Made by a program: the position numbers and the translations under genes. Under the pieces are notes generated by a model. It had not been told where the DNA came from. It ran no database searches and saw only the letters and a list, made by a program, of their open reading frames with translations. Of a DNA stretch of 64,000 bases, positions 1-8,224 are shown piece after piece. This DNA comes from DUOA01 sp012839095 (GTDB lineage: Bacteria; Bacillota; Clostridia; Caldicoprobacterales; DTU083), in assembly GCA_050951505.1 (NCBI GenBank), contig JBMNJE010000011.1, forward strand, positions 62,001-126,000, written 5' to 3'. The first letter of the stretch is position 1, and every line of letters begins with the position of its first letter.

Positions 1-267
1 CAGGGGATCGTTGAAGCTTCCAAGATGGCCGGAGGCAGCCCAGGTCTGAGGATTCATCAGAATTGCCGCATCCATGCCTACATTGTAAGGGCACTCCTGA
101 ATAAACTTTTTCCACCAGGCAGCCTTGACATTATTCTTGAGTTCCACACCCAGGGGACCGTAATCCCAGCTGTTGGCCAAGCCGCCGTATATTTCCGAAC
201 CAGGGAATATAAAGCCTCTGCCCTTGCAAAGGGCGACCAGTTTATCCATTTTGTTTTCAATTGTCAT
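1..267 (-). CDS. glyQS: Glycyl-tRNA synthetase, N-terminal part (runs off the window)
   Basis: Only the first 89 codons are present; the gene continues beyond position 1. It charges tRNA-Gly with glycine in the cytoplasm. The N-terminus (MTIENKMDKLVALCKGRGF, then FPGSEIYGGLANSWDYGPLG and AAWWKKFIQE) is the hallmark start of the single-chain, homodimeric class II GlyRS found in many Firmicutes. The ATG at 267 follows an AGGAGACACTTG ribosome binding site. A T-box leader with a GGC (Gly) specifier lies directly upstream, which independently supports the glycine assignment. Family assignment is firm; only the catalytic N-terminal portion can be judged. Confidence 0.93.
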   Translation of the reverse strand, partial: MTIENKMDKLVALCKGRGFIFPGSEIYGGLANSWDYGPLGVELKNNVKAAWWKKFIQECPYNVGMDAAILMNPQTWAASGHLGSFNDPL

Positions 268-299
268 TCAAGTGTCTCCTTTCATAAGAACTGCTATAT

Positions 300-505
300 A
301 ATAAAAAGCCTTTCATCCCGGCAAAGGGACGAAAGACTTCTCTTCCGCGGTTCCACCCTTTTTGATCCCCTGCAGAGGGAATCCACTTTAAATACACCGG
401 TTCCAGGGCGCCTTCATATCTGCATGCCGCCGGGCTTCCACCATCCCCGGTTCGCTTATGGCAGAGGCAGGATACTACTCCTCCCTGTCATTACCGTCAA
501 TCTTT
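300..505 (-). ncRNA. Glycine-specific T-box riboswitch leader of the glycyl-tRNA synthetase gene
   Basis: Read on the minus strand, the leader has stem I with an AGTAG-type S-turn, the GCGAACCGGGGATGG/AGCCCGG arm, and a specifier loop ending GAA-GGC (specifier GGC at 412-410, a glycine codon). The conserved T-box AGGGTGGAACCGCG lies at 359-346. A strong intrinsic terminator follows at 337-303 (GTCTTTCGTCCC paired with GGGATGAAAGGC, then a T run). Uncharged tRNA-Gly would pair with the specifier and T-box and favour antitermination, so synthetase expression rises when glycine charging falls. Confidence 0.93.
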
Positions 506-512
506 AACCATT

Positions 513-542
513 ATTATGACCTGAATTAAGAAGAATTGTCAA
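513..542 (-). promoter_or_regulatory. SigA-type promoter of the T-box/glyQS transcript
   Basis: On the minus strand TTGACA (542-537) is followed after 18 nt by CATAAT (518-513), about 8 nt before the T-box leader begins. No other promoter for glyQS is apparent. Confidence 0.7.
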
Positions 543-704
543 GTAAAAACTTGCCCTTTTAACAAATATCATGTACAATGTATCTAATAATTTGTGGGGA
601 GACAATTCGGGAACAAATGGCTGAATCTCATCAGGCCAAATGGTTCAAGGGATAAATTTTAATCAAGCAGGTAGATATGATTTGGAATGGAGAAGGGGAA
701 ACAA

Positions 705-974
705 ATGATTGAAAAAGAATTTATCATTGAAAATGAGGCCGGATTACATGCCAGACCAGCGGCCAGGCTGATAAAGCTGGCAGGCAGCTTTTTGTCGGAT
801 ATCAGCATCATCCGGGACAACAAAACCGGAAATGCAAAAAGTCTCCTGTCCGTATTGGCACTTGGCATTTACAAGGGTACTAAAATAACCGTACGTGCAG
901 ACGGCCCTGACGAAATAACAGCTATGTATAAAATCAGTAAACTCATTGAAAACAACTTTTCTGAAGAAGATTGA
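705..974 (+). CDS. HPr-like phosphocarrier protein
   Basis: An 89-residue HPr-fold protein. In the phosphotransferase system HPr carries phosphate from enzyme I to sugar-specific IIA domains. The active-site motif GLHARPA supplies the phosphorylatable His (about residue 14). A KSLLSVLALG segment matches the regulatory Ser-46 site that HPr kinase modifies in Firmicutes. An in-frame ATG at 687 exists, but the one at 705 sits 6-8 nt after GGAGAAGGGGAA and matches the usual HPr length. No enzyme I or EII genes are adjacent, so it could be the general HPr or a regulatory Crh-like paralogue; Crh lacks the His, which is present here. Confidence 0.88.
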   Translation: MIEKEFIIENEAGLHARPAARLIKLAGSFLSDISIIRDNKTGNAKSLLSVLALGIYKGTKITVRADGPDEITAMYKISKLIENNFSEED

Positions 975-1096
975 CACCATCTTCTTTCTTTTTTCCTATT
1001 CTTAAATTAAAATGAATTTGTGTTGAATGAAACCAGCATGTTGGCAATAGTATGTTAATAGTTGATTTTCCTGCTTTTTTACGGGAGGCGGTATTT

Positions 1097-1642
1097 ATGA
1101 AGAGGTCGTGGCATTCCATGACGGGCAGGGGGGAGAACCTGATTATAAGACCTGCCTGTCCATCGGATGCCGATGCTCTGGTTGAAACCCTGGAGGAAGT
1201 TTCCAATGAGGGAATCTACCTTTTGCATGATCATGCCACCCGTACCCCGGCTGAACAGGAAAGAATCATACGTTATCTGGACTGGTCCCGCAATCTGATA
1301 GCGGTTGCCTCCCTGGACAATCAGATTGTAGGTGGAATGGGCCTTTTTGTTGGTGGTACATCGCCCAAGTCTCAGACCTTCTGCAACCTGGGAATTCATA
1401 TTGTCCGAAGGGCCAGATCATTGGGCATTGGCTCAATGTTGATGACATATGGTATTGACTGGGCCAGGGAACGGAACTATCATAAAATCTGTCTGAGCGT
1501 TTTTTCCACCAACCACCGGGCTCTTTCCCTCTATAAAAAGCTGGGTTTTGTTGTTGAAGGGATACGGAGGGAACAGTATTACTTCAGGGATCAATGGGTA
1601 GATGAAATCTTGATGGCCAAATTTCTGCAGGAGCAGAGCTGA
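1097..1642 (+). CDS. GNAT-family N-acetyltransferase
   Basis: A 181-residue acetyltransferase that would transfer an acetyl group from acetyl-CoA to an unknown amine. Visible GNAT features are a beta-strand with IVGGMGLF, the acetyl-CoA pyrophosphate loop RRARSLGIGSMLM (Q/RxxGxG/A type), and the C-terminal NHRALSLYKKLGFVVEG strand-helix. The layout resembles the RimI/RimJ-like or SpeG-like branch with a FxxxG(I/F)xRE(Q/R)YYF ending. The ATG at 1097 follows GGGAGGCG at a good distance; the upstream in-frame ATG at 1052 has no ribosome binding site. Substrate cannot be named. Confidence 0.85.
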   Translation: MKRSWHSMTGRGENLIIRPACPSDADALVETLEEVSNEGIYLLHDHATRTPAEQERIIRYLDWSRNLIAVASLDNQIVGGMGLFVGGTSPKSQTFCNLGIHIVRRARSLGIGSMLMTYGIDWARERNYHKICLSVFSTNHRALSLYKKLGFVVEGIRREQYYFRDQWVDEILMAKFLQEQS

Positions 1643-1661
1643 TAAGGCAGGGGGCATTTAT

Positions 1662-2510
1662 ATGTTTAATTTTTTCTTCATATTATTGTTTTTAATTAAC
1701 GGACTTGTTTCACTGTCTTTTTTTATTTTGGCTGTAGTTTTCTTTTTTCTGGAGGCGAGAAATGCAACCAGGGCGGCAGCAAAAAGAACGCTTGTTATAA
1801 CCGGTGTGATTTTAACAGCCGGTCTGGCAAATGCTTTAATGATGCGTTATGCAGTGGTTTTCCCCAAAGTGGGGGGATACGACCTGAATTCTGCCTATTA
1901 CCTGATTATAAACCTGATATCAGCCGTAGTATCTTTTTTTACTTATATTTTTTATCTCAGGACGGGTCAGGGCCTGTCAAAAGCCGGCGGAGCGCCGGGC
2001 AGCCTCCTGCTGGATCCTGAAAGAACTTTGAAAAAGCTGGACTGGAAATGGATTCTGTTTCCTGTTCCCTTCCTGGTTGTATGGACCTTCTTCTGGTTTG
2101 GTATAGCACCTCCCCAGCCTACCGAGCTGGCACTGGCAGCATCGCCGGAAGGAGACAGTCTGATGGCTTATGTCTATACCTTTTTTACCGCCTCATTTCT
2201 GGCACCTGTTACTGAAGAAATTTTGTACCGGCATTTTGCCATGGGTCTCTTTGCCAAACTGTTTGGTGACAGCAAGCTGGCTGTCATACTGAATGTGGGC
2301 ATTACATCTTTGATTTTTGCCATTGCCCATTCCGGAGTGGTAACCGAGGACTGGATTAAAATCATACAGATCCTGCCCGCCGGGTTGGCTTTTGGATGGA
2401 TCAATAAAAAGAAGGGCCTGGAACATTCCATTTTGGCACATTCTGCTTTTAATACCCTGATCATTCCTGTTTCAATGGTCATTGAATTCATCGGCAGCGG
2501 GTGGAATTGA
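1662..2510 (+). CDS. CPBP-family intramembrane metalloprotease (Abi/CAAX-like)
   Basis: A 282-residue polytopic membrane protein with about seven hydrophobic segments. The signature motifs of the CPBP/Rce1 family are present: TEEILYR (EExxxR), FAIAHSG (the second motif with metal-binding His), and HSAFNTL near the C-terminus. Family members cleave within membranes, mature peptides or give bacteriocin self-immunity; which applies here is not shown. It starts 19 nt after the acetyltransferase stop, so the two may be co-transcribed. Confidence 0.85.
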   Translation: MFNFFFILLFLINGLVSLSFFILAVVFFFLEARNATRAAAKRTLVITGVILTAGLANALMMRYAVVFPKVGGYDLNSAYYLIINLISAVVSFFTYIFYLRTGQGLSKAGGAPGSLLLDPERTLKKLDWKWILFPVPFLVVWTFFWFGIAPPQPTELALAASPEGDSLMAYVYTFFTASFLAPVTEEILYRHFAMGLFAKLFGDSKLAVILNVGITSLIFAIAHSGVVTEDWIKIIQILPAGLAFGWINKKKGLEHSILAHSAFNTLIIPVSMVIEFIGSGWN

Positions 2511-2620
2511 CTCCTCCTCAATATGGCTTCCATTCATTTACCATCCTTATAAAAAGGTATAAAATACAATTGCCGGGGAAAGATTCAGATAATATGGAAC
2601 TTTCCGAAAGAGGTGCAGGT

Positions 2621-2884
2621 ATGAAAACAGGAAACATGATAAAGGAATATACCAGAGAAGCCAACTTCAAGCTGGAAGACCAGTATAACGGAACCAAAGA
2701 AGCAATCAGGCTGATAGCGGAGGATAGAGCAGGAGAATTCATCCTGATGGGGGATATCGGTCTGACAAAGGATGAAAAGCAGCTGCTTGCTGAATTGATT
2801 GCTGCCAGCATGATGCAGAGCTTTTCCCTGGGTTATGGAGTGGGAAAGGTGGAAGGTAAGACAAAGAAGCAAATATTTCTGTAA
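2621..2884 (+). CDS. Small hypothetical protein
   Basis: An 87-residue protein I do not recognise. It is soluble, mixed charged and probably helical, with a central FILMGDIGLTKDEKQLLAEL stretch and a Gly-rich tail. Start choice is uncertain: ATG 2621 follows AGAGGTG at about 8 nt, and another in-frame ATG lies at 2594. It sits alone between the CPBP protease and a large membrane phosphatase on the same strand. Confidence 0.55.
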   Translation: MKTGNMIKEYTREANFKLEDQYNGTKEAIRLIAEDRAGEFILMGDIGLTKDEKQLLAELIAASMMQSFSLGYGVGKVEGKTKKQIFL

Positions 2885-3022
2885 AATTCTTGTGAGTGCA
2901 TCCGGAAAATCTGAAATTTTTGTAGAAATTGTTCGGTTAAGATGGAAGAATCATTGTAAGAAGCTCCAATTATATGATATGATTTAGTTGTGTCTATGGT
3001 GTAATGTAAACTGGAGGAAAAA

Positions 3023-4753
3023 ATGATGGGGGTTAAGGGCATCAAAAAGGACAGTACAGTTTTTCTTGCAGTGTTTCTTCTGTCGGTAATCATATACAGC
3101 ACGGTTCAATGGTTTGATTCCCACATCTACCACATATTCCGCATGGATGACTATCTGTACTGGCACATAGCCCTGGAGGGTCTTAGCATTGTCATGTCCT
3201 TTTGCATATTTTTATTGTCCTATTACACCGTTGCCAGAACTAAAAATCTAAGAACCATTTTATTTATGTGCACTTTCTTAATCGTTGGGCTGCTGGATGC
3301 CATACATACACTGACTTACGACGGAATGCCGGGCTTTTTTTCACATGCATCAATCTCCAAGGCAACCTCATTCTGGATCGCCGCCAGGCTTACAACAGTT
3401 CTTGGGATGATGGCAGCAGGCCTGGTCAGTAAGAATCGTACTGTCAGACTGCATCGCTCTGTCTTTGTTCTTGTCTCACTACTATACAGCGGGCTGCTTA
3501 CTTTCCTGATTCTGTACAAACAGGAGTACATACCGCCTTTGTTCATAGAAGGTTCAGGGTTGACTCCACTGAAGATTTATCTGGAATATACGATTATTGC
3601 CATAATGATCATAAATATGCTGCTCTTCTACCGAATCTACCGTCAGGGCGAAGAGGCTGAAGAATACAAATTTATTATTCTGTCATTGCTCCTCAGCATT
3701 TTCAGTGAGCTGTCATTTACAATGTACAATAATGTTTATGATACCTACAACCTGCTGGGCCATGTATATAAGATAATTGCATATGCCCTGATATTTAAAG
3801 GTAAGTTCGTGCTCAACGTGCAGAAACCCTATCTGGCCATGTACGAAGCAGAACAGCAGCTGGCCCGGTATGTAAACAACCTGGAAAAGCTGGTTGATAC
3901 TAGAACAATGGAAATTAAAGCTGCCAATGAAAAACTGCTGAAAGACATGGACTACGCAAGAAATATTCAGACAGCCCTGCTTCCCTTAGCCTTTCCCAGA
4001 ACCGGGAAACTGGATTTTGCAGCCAGATATCTGCCCTGTGAAAAGATAGGGGGCGACTTTTATAATGTATTTCGTCTGGATGAAGACAACATAGGCATCC
4101 TGATAGGCGACGTTGCAGGCCACGGTGTTTCTGCTGCCATGATCACCGTTTTTATTAATCAGAACATTCACGTCAGGAGGGAGTTTGACGACGGGCGCAT
4201 CCGAATCCACACTCCCAAACAGGTTCTGACAAATCTCTTTTATATTTATAACAGAATGAATTTCCCTGAAGAGATCTACACTGTGATGTTTTACGGCATT
4301 TTCAATCTTAAGGACAATACTTTCACCTATTGCTCGGCTGGAATGAACACAGAACCCTTGATTCTGCACAAAAGCGGAAACGTGGAACCCCTTCAGATAA
4401 AAGGAGTGCCCATATGCAAACTGGGGGGAATTATAAGTCCTTCCTATGATAATCAAACAGTGCAGCTGGAGGAAGGGGACAGCCTCCTTTTCTACACCGA
4501 CGGGCTTATAGAGATCGATCGGAAGATGCCGGAGCATTTCAATTCGGACAATCTGGTGGAATATCTGCGTGGAGTACAGAATATCACAGCTGCTGAAACT
4601 GTAGACCATATGTTTGATCTCTATTATGCTCTTCGAGGTGACAAGAAAATGATTGATGACGTTACAGTACTGGTAGTGAGGATTGGTACGGAAATACAAA
4701 ATCAGGAAGTGCAGGGTGATGTAAAACTGACAGCGGTTGCTGCCGGACGATAA
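3023..4753 (+). CDS. MASE3 sensor domain fused to SpoIIE/RsbU-type PP2C phosphatase
   Basis: A 576-residue membrane signalling phosphatase. Residues 10-255 form about seven membrane segments with the MASE3 hallmarks AIHTLTYDGMPGF and KATSFWIAARL. Residues 265-310 look like a short coiled coil. Residues 315-565 form a PP2C/SpoIIE phosphatase with CEKIGGDFYNVF, GDVAGHGVSAAM, CSAGMN and LLFYTDGLIE, which carry the metal-binding Asp residues. RsbU-like enzymes dephosphorylate anti-anti-sigma factors. No STAS, anti-sigma or sigma gene is adjacent, so the partner must lie elsewhere. ATG 3023 follows CTGGAGGAAAAA. Confidence 0.88.
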   Translation: MMGVKGIKKDSTVFLAVFLLSVIIYSTVQWFDSHIYHIFRMDDYLYWHIALEGLSIVMSFCIFLLSYYTVARTKNLRTILFMCTFLIVGLLDAIHTLTYDGMPGFFSHASISKATSFWIAARLTTVLGMMAAGLVSKNRTVRLHRSVFVLVSLLYSGLLTFLILYKQEYIPPLFIEGSGLTPLKIYLEYTIIAIMIINMLLFYRIYRQGEEAEEYKFIILSLLLSIFSELSFTMYNNVYDTYNLLGHVYKIIAYALIFKGKFVLNVQKPYLAMYEAEQQLARYVNNLEKLVDTRTMEIKAANEKLLKDMDYARNIQTALLPLAFPRTGKLDFAARYLPCEKIGGDFYNVFRLDEDNIGILIGDVAGHGVSAAMITVFINQNIHVRREFDDGRIRIHTPKQVLTNLFYIYNRMNFPEEIYTVMFYGIFNLKDNTFTYCSAGMNTEPLILHKSGNVEPLQIKGVPICKLGGIISPSYDNQTVQLEEGDSLLFYTDGLIEIDRKMPEHFNSDNLVEYLRGVQNITAAETVDHMFDLYYALRGDKKMIDDVTVLVVRIGTEIQNQEVQGDVKLTAVAAGR

Positions 4754-4834
4754 TAGCAGCTGAGACAGAACAGAACCACCTGCATTAAAATATTGTAATG
4801 GAAAAAAAGTAGATAAAGGGAAGGAGAATTATAA

Positions 4835-5365
4835 TTGAATCGGTCGCTTTCATTGATTACAAGAACGGCCATACTGCTGGCCCTGACTGTACTGTTTCAG
4901 TCCCTGCGGGTATTGATGCCTTTCATGCCTGCCAACATCAGCCAGTATGTCATAGGCTCTCTGGTAAACCTGTGCCTTATTGTTGCTGCAGTTGTTGTGG
5001 GAATCAGGGGAGGGTGTGTGATTGCCGTTGTAGCACCTCTGATAGCCTTTTTTCAGGGCTTTACCCCATCTCCGATTTTGGTTGCGCCTATTGCCCTGGG
5101 CAACCTTGTACTGGTAGTTGTTGTAGCTCTTTTATACGATAAAAACCGGTTGACAGCCCTTGCTGCCGGTGCTGTTTTGAAATTTGTTACCTTATACCTG
5201 GGTGTTGTCAGGATAGTCGTACCTTTGCTTCTGCCTGATGTAAACGAAAAGATTAAGGCTGTACTTTCAGTACAGTTCAGTTGGCCGCAGCTTATAACCG
5301 CATCCATTGGCGGGATTTTGGCGGTAATAATTCTTCCCGTCCTGAAAAAAACCATAAAACAGTAA
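4835..5365 (+). CDS. ECF transporter S component-like membrane protein
   Basis: A 176-residue protein with five to six transmembrane segments and the general look of an energy-coupling-factor substrate-binding (S) subunit, with an Arg-rich cytoplasmic N-terminus (LITRTAILLALTVLFQSLR) and small-residue-rich helices. These proteins bind vitamins or precursors and use shared EcfAA'T modules, which are not encoded nearby. The start is TTG 4835, eight nt after AAGGAG. No riboswitch was seen upstream that would reveal the ligand. Confidence 0.7.
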   Translation: MNRSLSLITRTAILLALTVLFQSLRVLMPFMPANISQYVIGSLVNLCLIVAAVVVGIRGGCVIAVVAPLIAFFQGFTPSPILVAPIALGNLVLVVVVALLYDKNRLTALAAGAVLKFVTLYLGVVRIVVPLLLPDVNEKIKAVLSVQFSWPQLITASIGGILAVIILPVLKKTIKQ

Positions 5366-5392
5366 AAAAAGCAGCCGGCTGCTTTTTTTACT
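5361..5392. terminator. Bidirectional terminator between convergent genes
   Basis: A perfect palindrome: an A7-GCAGCC arm followed directly by GGCTGC-T7. It covers the stop codons of both the ECF-like gene (plus) and the repeat protein (minus), so one hairpin serves both transcripts. Confidence 0.85.
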
Positions 5393-6395
5393 GCTCATCG
5401 TAGTCCATATTTTCCGACTGTTCCGGTTGGCTCAGCAGTTGAGCCATTTTCATAATCACATCCATGGATTCCTTCTGTTCCTCATTCAGCATTGGGGTAA
5501 GGGAGTCCATAATTTTTTGTATCTGATCATCCTTCTCTGTCTCTTCTGCCTGTCTCTTTTTTTCCTTCTTATCTTTCCTGGTCAATTGCTCCGCAGTTCC
5601 CGCAGCATCAATTATTTTCATTATCTGCATGGTTTTCTCTGCTTTTTCTTTCTGCTCCTCAGGGAGAATTGGATGAATCACCTTAAGCATTTCACTTATG
5701 GACTGGAAGGGATTTACCTTCTGATCACCTGTCAGAGTTCTGCTATTTCTGTAAAGAGCAATGTTTCTATGAAATCTTTCAGCGTTTTCATAAAAACTTA
5801 ATGCCCGGTCCATGCGTTTTCTGCTGTCCTGACTGAGATAAGGCTTCATTGCCTTTATTGCTTCCACCTTCCTGGCTGCCGGATCGGACGGCACATGGAG
5901 CAAGTCTGCCCGATTTCGCTTATGATAAGTATGATTTATAACATCCTTTATCAGGTATAAGGCTTCCATAAAACCTGCTGCTGAATAAACAATATCCTGC
6001 TCCGCCTCATGCAGATAGGGGCCCAGAGTTTTAAGCATCTGTATGCTCCGGGGATGATATATGCCTTCCAGCTTCTTTAATCCGGGCCGCAGCAGGATTC
6101 CGCCGGCAAACAAAAGCAGAAGGAATTCAGGCCGGATGGAGCGGGGCTTTCCTCCGGGTTTGACAGGTTTCAGGGGGCGGGGATCAGGCAGCGGTGATTT
6201 CCATGGCCGGCCGCTTGCAGGATACGCCGGCTTTGCTTCCTGCCGGACAGTTGTCCTGTTTGACGGAGCCGGGGCTGTTGATGCAGAAGCTGCCCTGTTG
6301 TAAGGCGGCTCTGCATCAGGAAACAGATCGCGCCTGGGTATGAACTTCCATGGTTCTTTTCTTTTATAGGCCATATGGCTTCTTTTCTGTATCAT
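5388..6395 (-). CDS. Hypothetical protein with four roughly 58-residue repeats
   Basis: A 335-residue protein of unknown function. Residues 1-85 are basic and rich in Pro, Ala and Ser (likely disordered); residues 90-102 are a short hydrophobic stretch (FLLLLFAGGILL). From residue 119 a unit recurs at about 119, 178, 235 and 294 with the pattern hhxxhxPhLxxEQKxKhxxhh: LGPYLHEAEQ, MKPYLSQDSR, IHPILPEEQK, LTPMLNEEQK. The last two are nearly identical to the motif in the small protein encoded divergently at 6566-6790. ATG 6395 follows AGGAGGAGTGCA. The last residues are acidic. Possible roles are structural or scaffolding; none is shown. Confidence 0.75.
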   Translation of the reverse strand: MIQKRSHMAYKRKEPWKFIPRRDLFPDAEPPYNRAASASTAPAPSNRTTVRQEAKPAYPASGRPWKSPLPDPRPLKPVKPGGKPRSIRPEFLLLLFAGGILLRPGLKKLEGIYHPRSIQMLKTLGPYLHEAEQDIVYSAAGFMEALYLIKDVINHTYHKRNRADLLHVPSDPAARKVEAIKAMKPYLSQDSRKRMDRALSFYENAERFHRNIALYRNSRTLTGDQKVNPFQSISEMLKVIHPILPEEQKEKAEKTMQIMKIIDAAGTAEQLTRKDKKEKKRQAEETEKDDQIQKIMDSLTPMLNEEQKESMDVIMKMAQLLSQPEQSENMDYDEQ

Positions 6396-6565
6396 TGCAC
6401 TCCTCCTAACAATGATATAAAACGGTTACTGTCTGTATGGTGCCGCATCCTACTCTATAATACGCCGTATGGTTAGTGTTGTGCATTGAAATATTGGATG
6501 TATTGTGTCAATTGCGGATGAAGTGAATAGGATGGTAAAGGAAGATCATTTTTAGGAGGGATGAT

Positions 6566-6790
6566 ATGGAGTTCAGCACCCAGGATATGAAAAGGATGTC
6601 TCAAATAGCAAAAAAGATGGAGGGAAAATCTGAAGATCAGGTGGTCAGAGAGCTGGCGGAAATGATTAAAGCCGGACAGGGGGGACTGACCCCTCAGAAA
6701 GCAGAGCAGATGTTTCAGATGATTATGCCCATGCTGACCAATGAGCAAAAACAAAAAATAAGCAAGCTGCTAAAAGAACTCCGGGATTAA
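6566..6790 (+). CDS. Small hypothetical protein sharing the MPMLTNEQK repeat
   Basis: A 74-residue, charged, helical protein. Its C-terminal third (QMFQMIMPMLTNEQKQK, residues 49-65) matches the repeat in the divergently encoded 335-residue protein. ATG 6566 follows TTTAGGAGGGATGAT, a strong ribosome binding site. The two genes are separated by a 170-bp divergent intergenic region and probably form a functional pair. No known family is recognised. Confidence 0.75.
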   Translation: MEFSTQDMKRMSQIAKKMEGKSEDQVVRELAEMIKAGQGGLTPQKAEQMFQMIMPMLTNEQKQKISKLLKELRD

Positions 6791-6864
6791 TCTGCCTCCC
6801 CCAATAACATCTCTCCTTGTATATACATAGGATATATAAGGCGAGATTGGAAGGGGGGATATCT

Positions 6865-8124
6865 TTGAAAATACTATCGGGGATACTTTTGCTGCCTTTC
6901 CTGTTCAATAATCAAAGCAGGGGAAAGGAGAAAATAGACAGCAGACTGCTTAAAAAGACCAGAACCCTTGGCTCAGGCAAAGTACCTGCCATAATTTTTA
7001 CAAAAGGAGACGGTACTAAGAGGTGCAGGAATCATTTGGAGAGCAGAGGTGTGAAAATAAAATATGAACTGCCGCTGATCAACGCTTATGCTGTTGAAAT
7101 AGAGGGCGGCAAGCTGGAGGATACAGCCAGGCTGGAAGTTGTGGAATATATTTCCGACGATGTCAGGATGACCACGCTTTTAAACGTAGCCGCCCAGGAG
7201 GTAGGGGCCAGTATAGCAAATAATACCGGATATACAGGAAGAGGGATTGGTATCGCTATCCTGGATACCGGCATTTATCCGCACCAGGATTTTACAAGAC
7301 CGAGGAATCGCATTAAGGCTTTTAAGGATTTTGTCAATAACAGGAATTATCCCTATGATGACAATGGTCATGGAACCTTTGTTGCCAGTGTAGCAGCCGG
7401 AAACGGTTATGCATCCGGAGGCAAATACAAGGGCATTGCGCCTGAGGCCGATCTGATAGCGGTTAAAGTAATGGATCGCAACGGCTCAGGTAATTCATCC
7501 GATATCATAGCAGGCATGCAATGGGTTGTTGACCATCAGAAGGAGCTTAATGTCAGGATTATGTCCCTGTCCCTGGGAGCAAAGCCATCGGAAAAATCCC
7601 GGTTTGATCCTCTTGCGGCGGCGGTTGAGGCAGTTTGGAAGAAAGGTATCATTGTAATTGCAGCAGCAGGCAATGCAGGCCCTAAACAAAATACGATTGC
7701 CACCCCTGGAGTCAGCCCTGTGATTCTAACCGTAGGTGCCGTGGATGATAAACGGACACCGCAGTATGAAGATGATGACATGGCCGGCTTTTCCAGCAGG
7801 GGTCCTGTTAACGGCAGGCAGATTAAACCCGATGTGGTGGCACCTGGTGTGGGCATAACGGCTGCAAAAACCGATCCTGAATATACAGGCGGTTTACGAT
7901 CAGAAGTTATGCAGGAACCCTATACTCAAATGTCAGGAACTTCTGTGGCGACACCTCTTGTTGCAGGTGCAGCAGCCCTGCTTTTAAGCAGAAACCCGGA
8001 AATGACACCGGCAGAAATTAAAAAAACCATGATGAGCAATGCATTCAACATGAACAAGGTAAGCAGGTATGCGCAGGGAAGCGGCATTCTGGATATCCGC
8101 AAATGCTTGAATCTGAAACAATAG
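6865..8124 (+). CDS. Subtilisin-family serine protease (S8)
   Basis: A 419-residue subtilase. The catalytic triad is visible as Asp in IAILDTGIYPHQDF, His in DNGHGTFVASVAAG and Ser in SGTSVATPLVAGAAAL; the oxyanion Asn is in AAAGNAGP. Residues 1-13 (MKILSGILLLPFL) are hydrophobic and could be a signal or anchor, followed by a propeptide-like segment of about 90 residues. This resembles AprX-like subtilases of Bacilli and Clostridia. TTG 6865 is preferred because AAGGGGGGA ends 5 nt before it; an upstream in-frame ATG at 6817 has no ribosome binding site. Confidence 0.9.
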   Translation: MKILSGILLLPFLFNNQSRGKEKIDSRLLKKTRTLGSGKVPAIIFTKGDGTKRCRNHLESRGVKIKYELPLINAYAVEIEGGKLEDTARLEVVEYISDDVRMTTLLNVAAQEVGASIANNTGYTGRGIGIAILDTGIYPHQDFTRPRNRIKAFKDFVNNRNYPYDDNGHGTFVASVAAGNGYASGGKYKGIAPEADLIAVKVMDRNGSGNSSDIIAGMQWVVDHQKELNVRIMSLSLGAKPSEKSRFDPLAAAVEAVWKKGIIVIAAAGNAGPKQNTIATPGVSPVILTVGAVDDKRTPQYEDDDMAGFSSRGPVNGRQIKPDVVAPGVGITAAKTDPEYTGGLRSEVMQEPYTQMSGTSVATPLVAGAAALLLSRNPEMTPAEIKKTMMSNAFNMNKVSRYAQGSGILDIRKCLNLKQ

Positions 8125-8133
8125 ATAAGATAT

Positions 8134-8163
8134 AACGGGAGCCGGTCTCCCGTTTTCTTTTTT
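8134..8163 (+). terminator. Intrinsic terminator after the subtilase gene
   Basis: AACGGGAG and CTCCCGTT form an 8-bp stem around CCGGT, followed by a T-rich tract. Confidence 0.85.
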
Positions 8164-8224
8164 CACCAATTATTGCGGTTGGAATATATTGATTATGGAT
8201 CTCTTTTTAAGGAGGAGCTGCTTC

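Noticed and set aside
25..507. 160-residue plus-strand ORF over the start of the window
   Set aside because: It is antisense to glyQS and its T-box; the conserved T-box structure and synthetase motifs explain this stretch.
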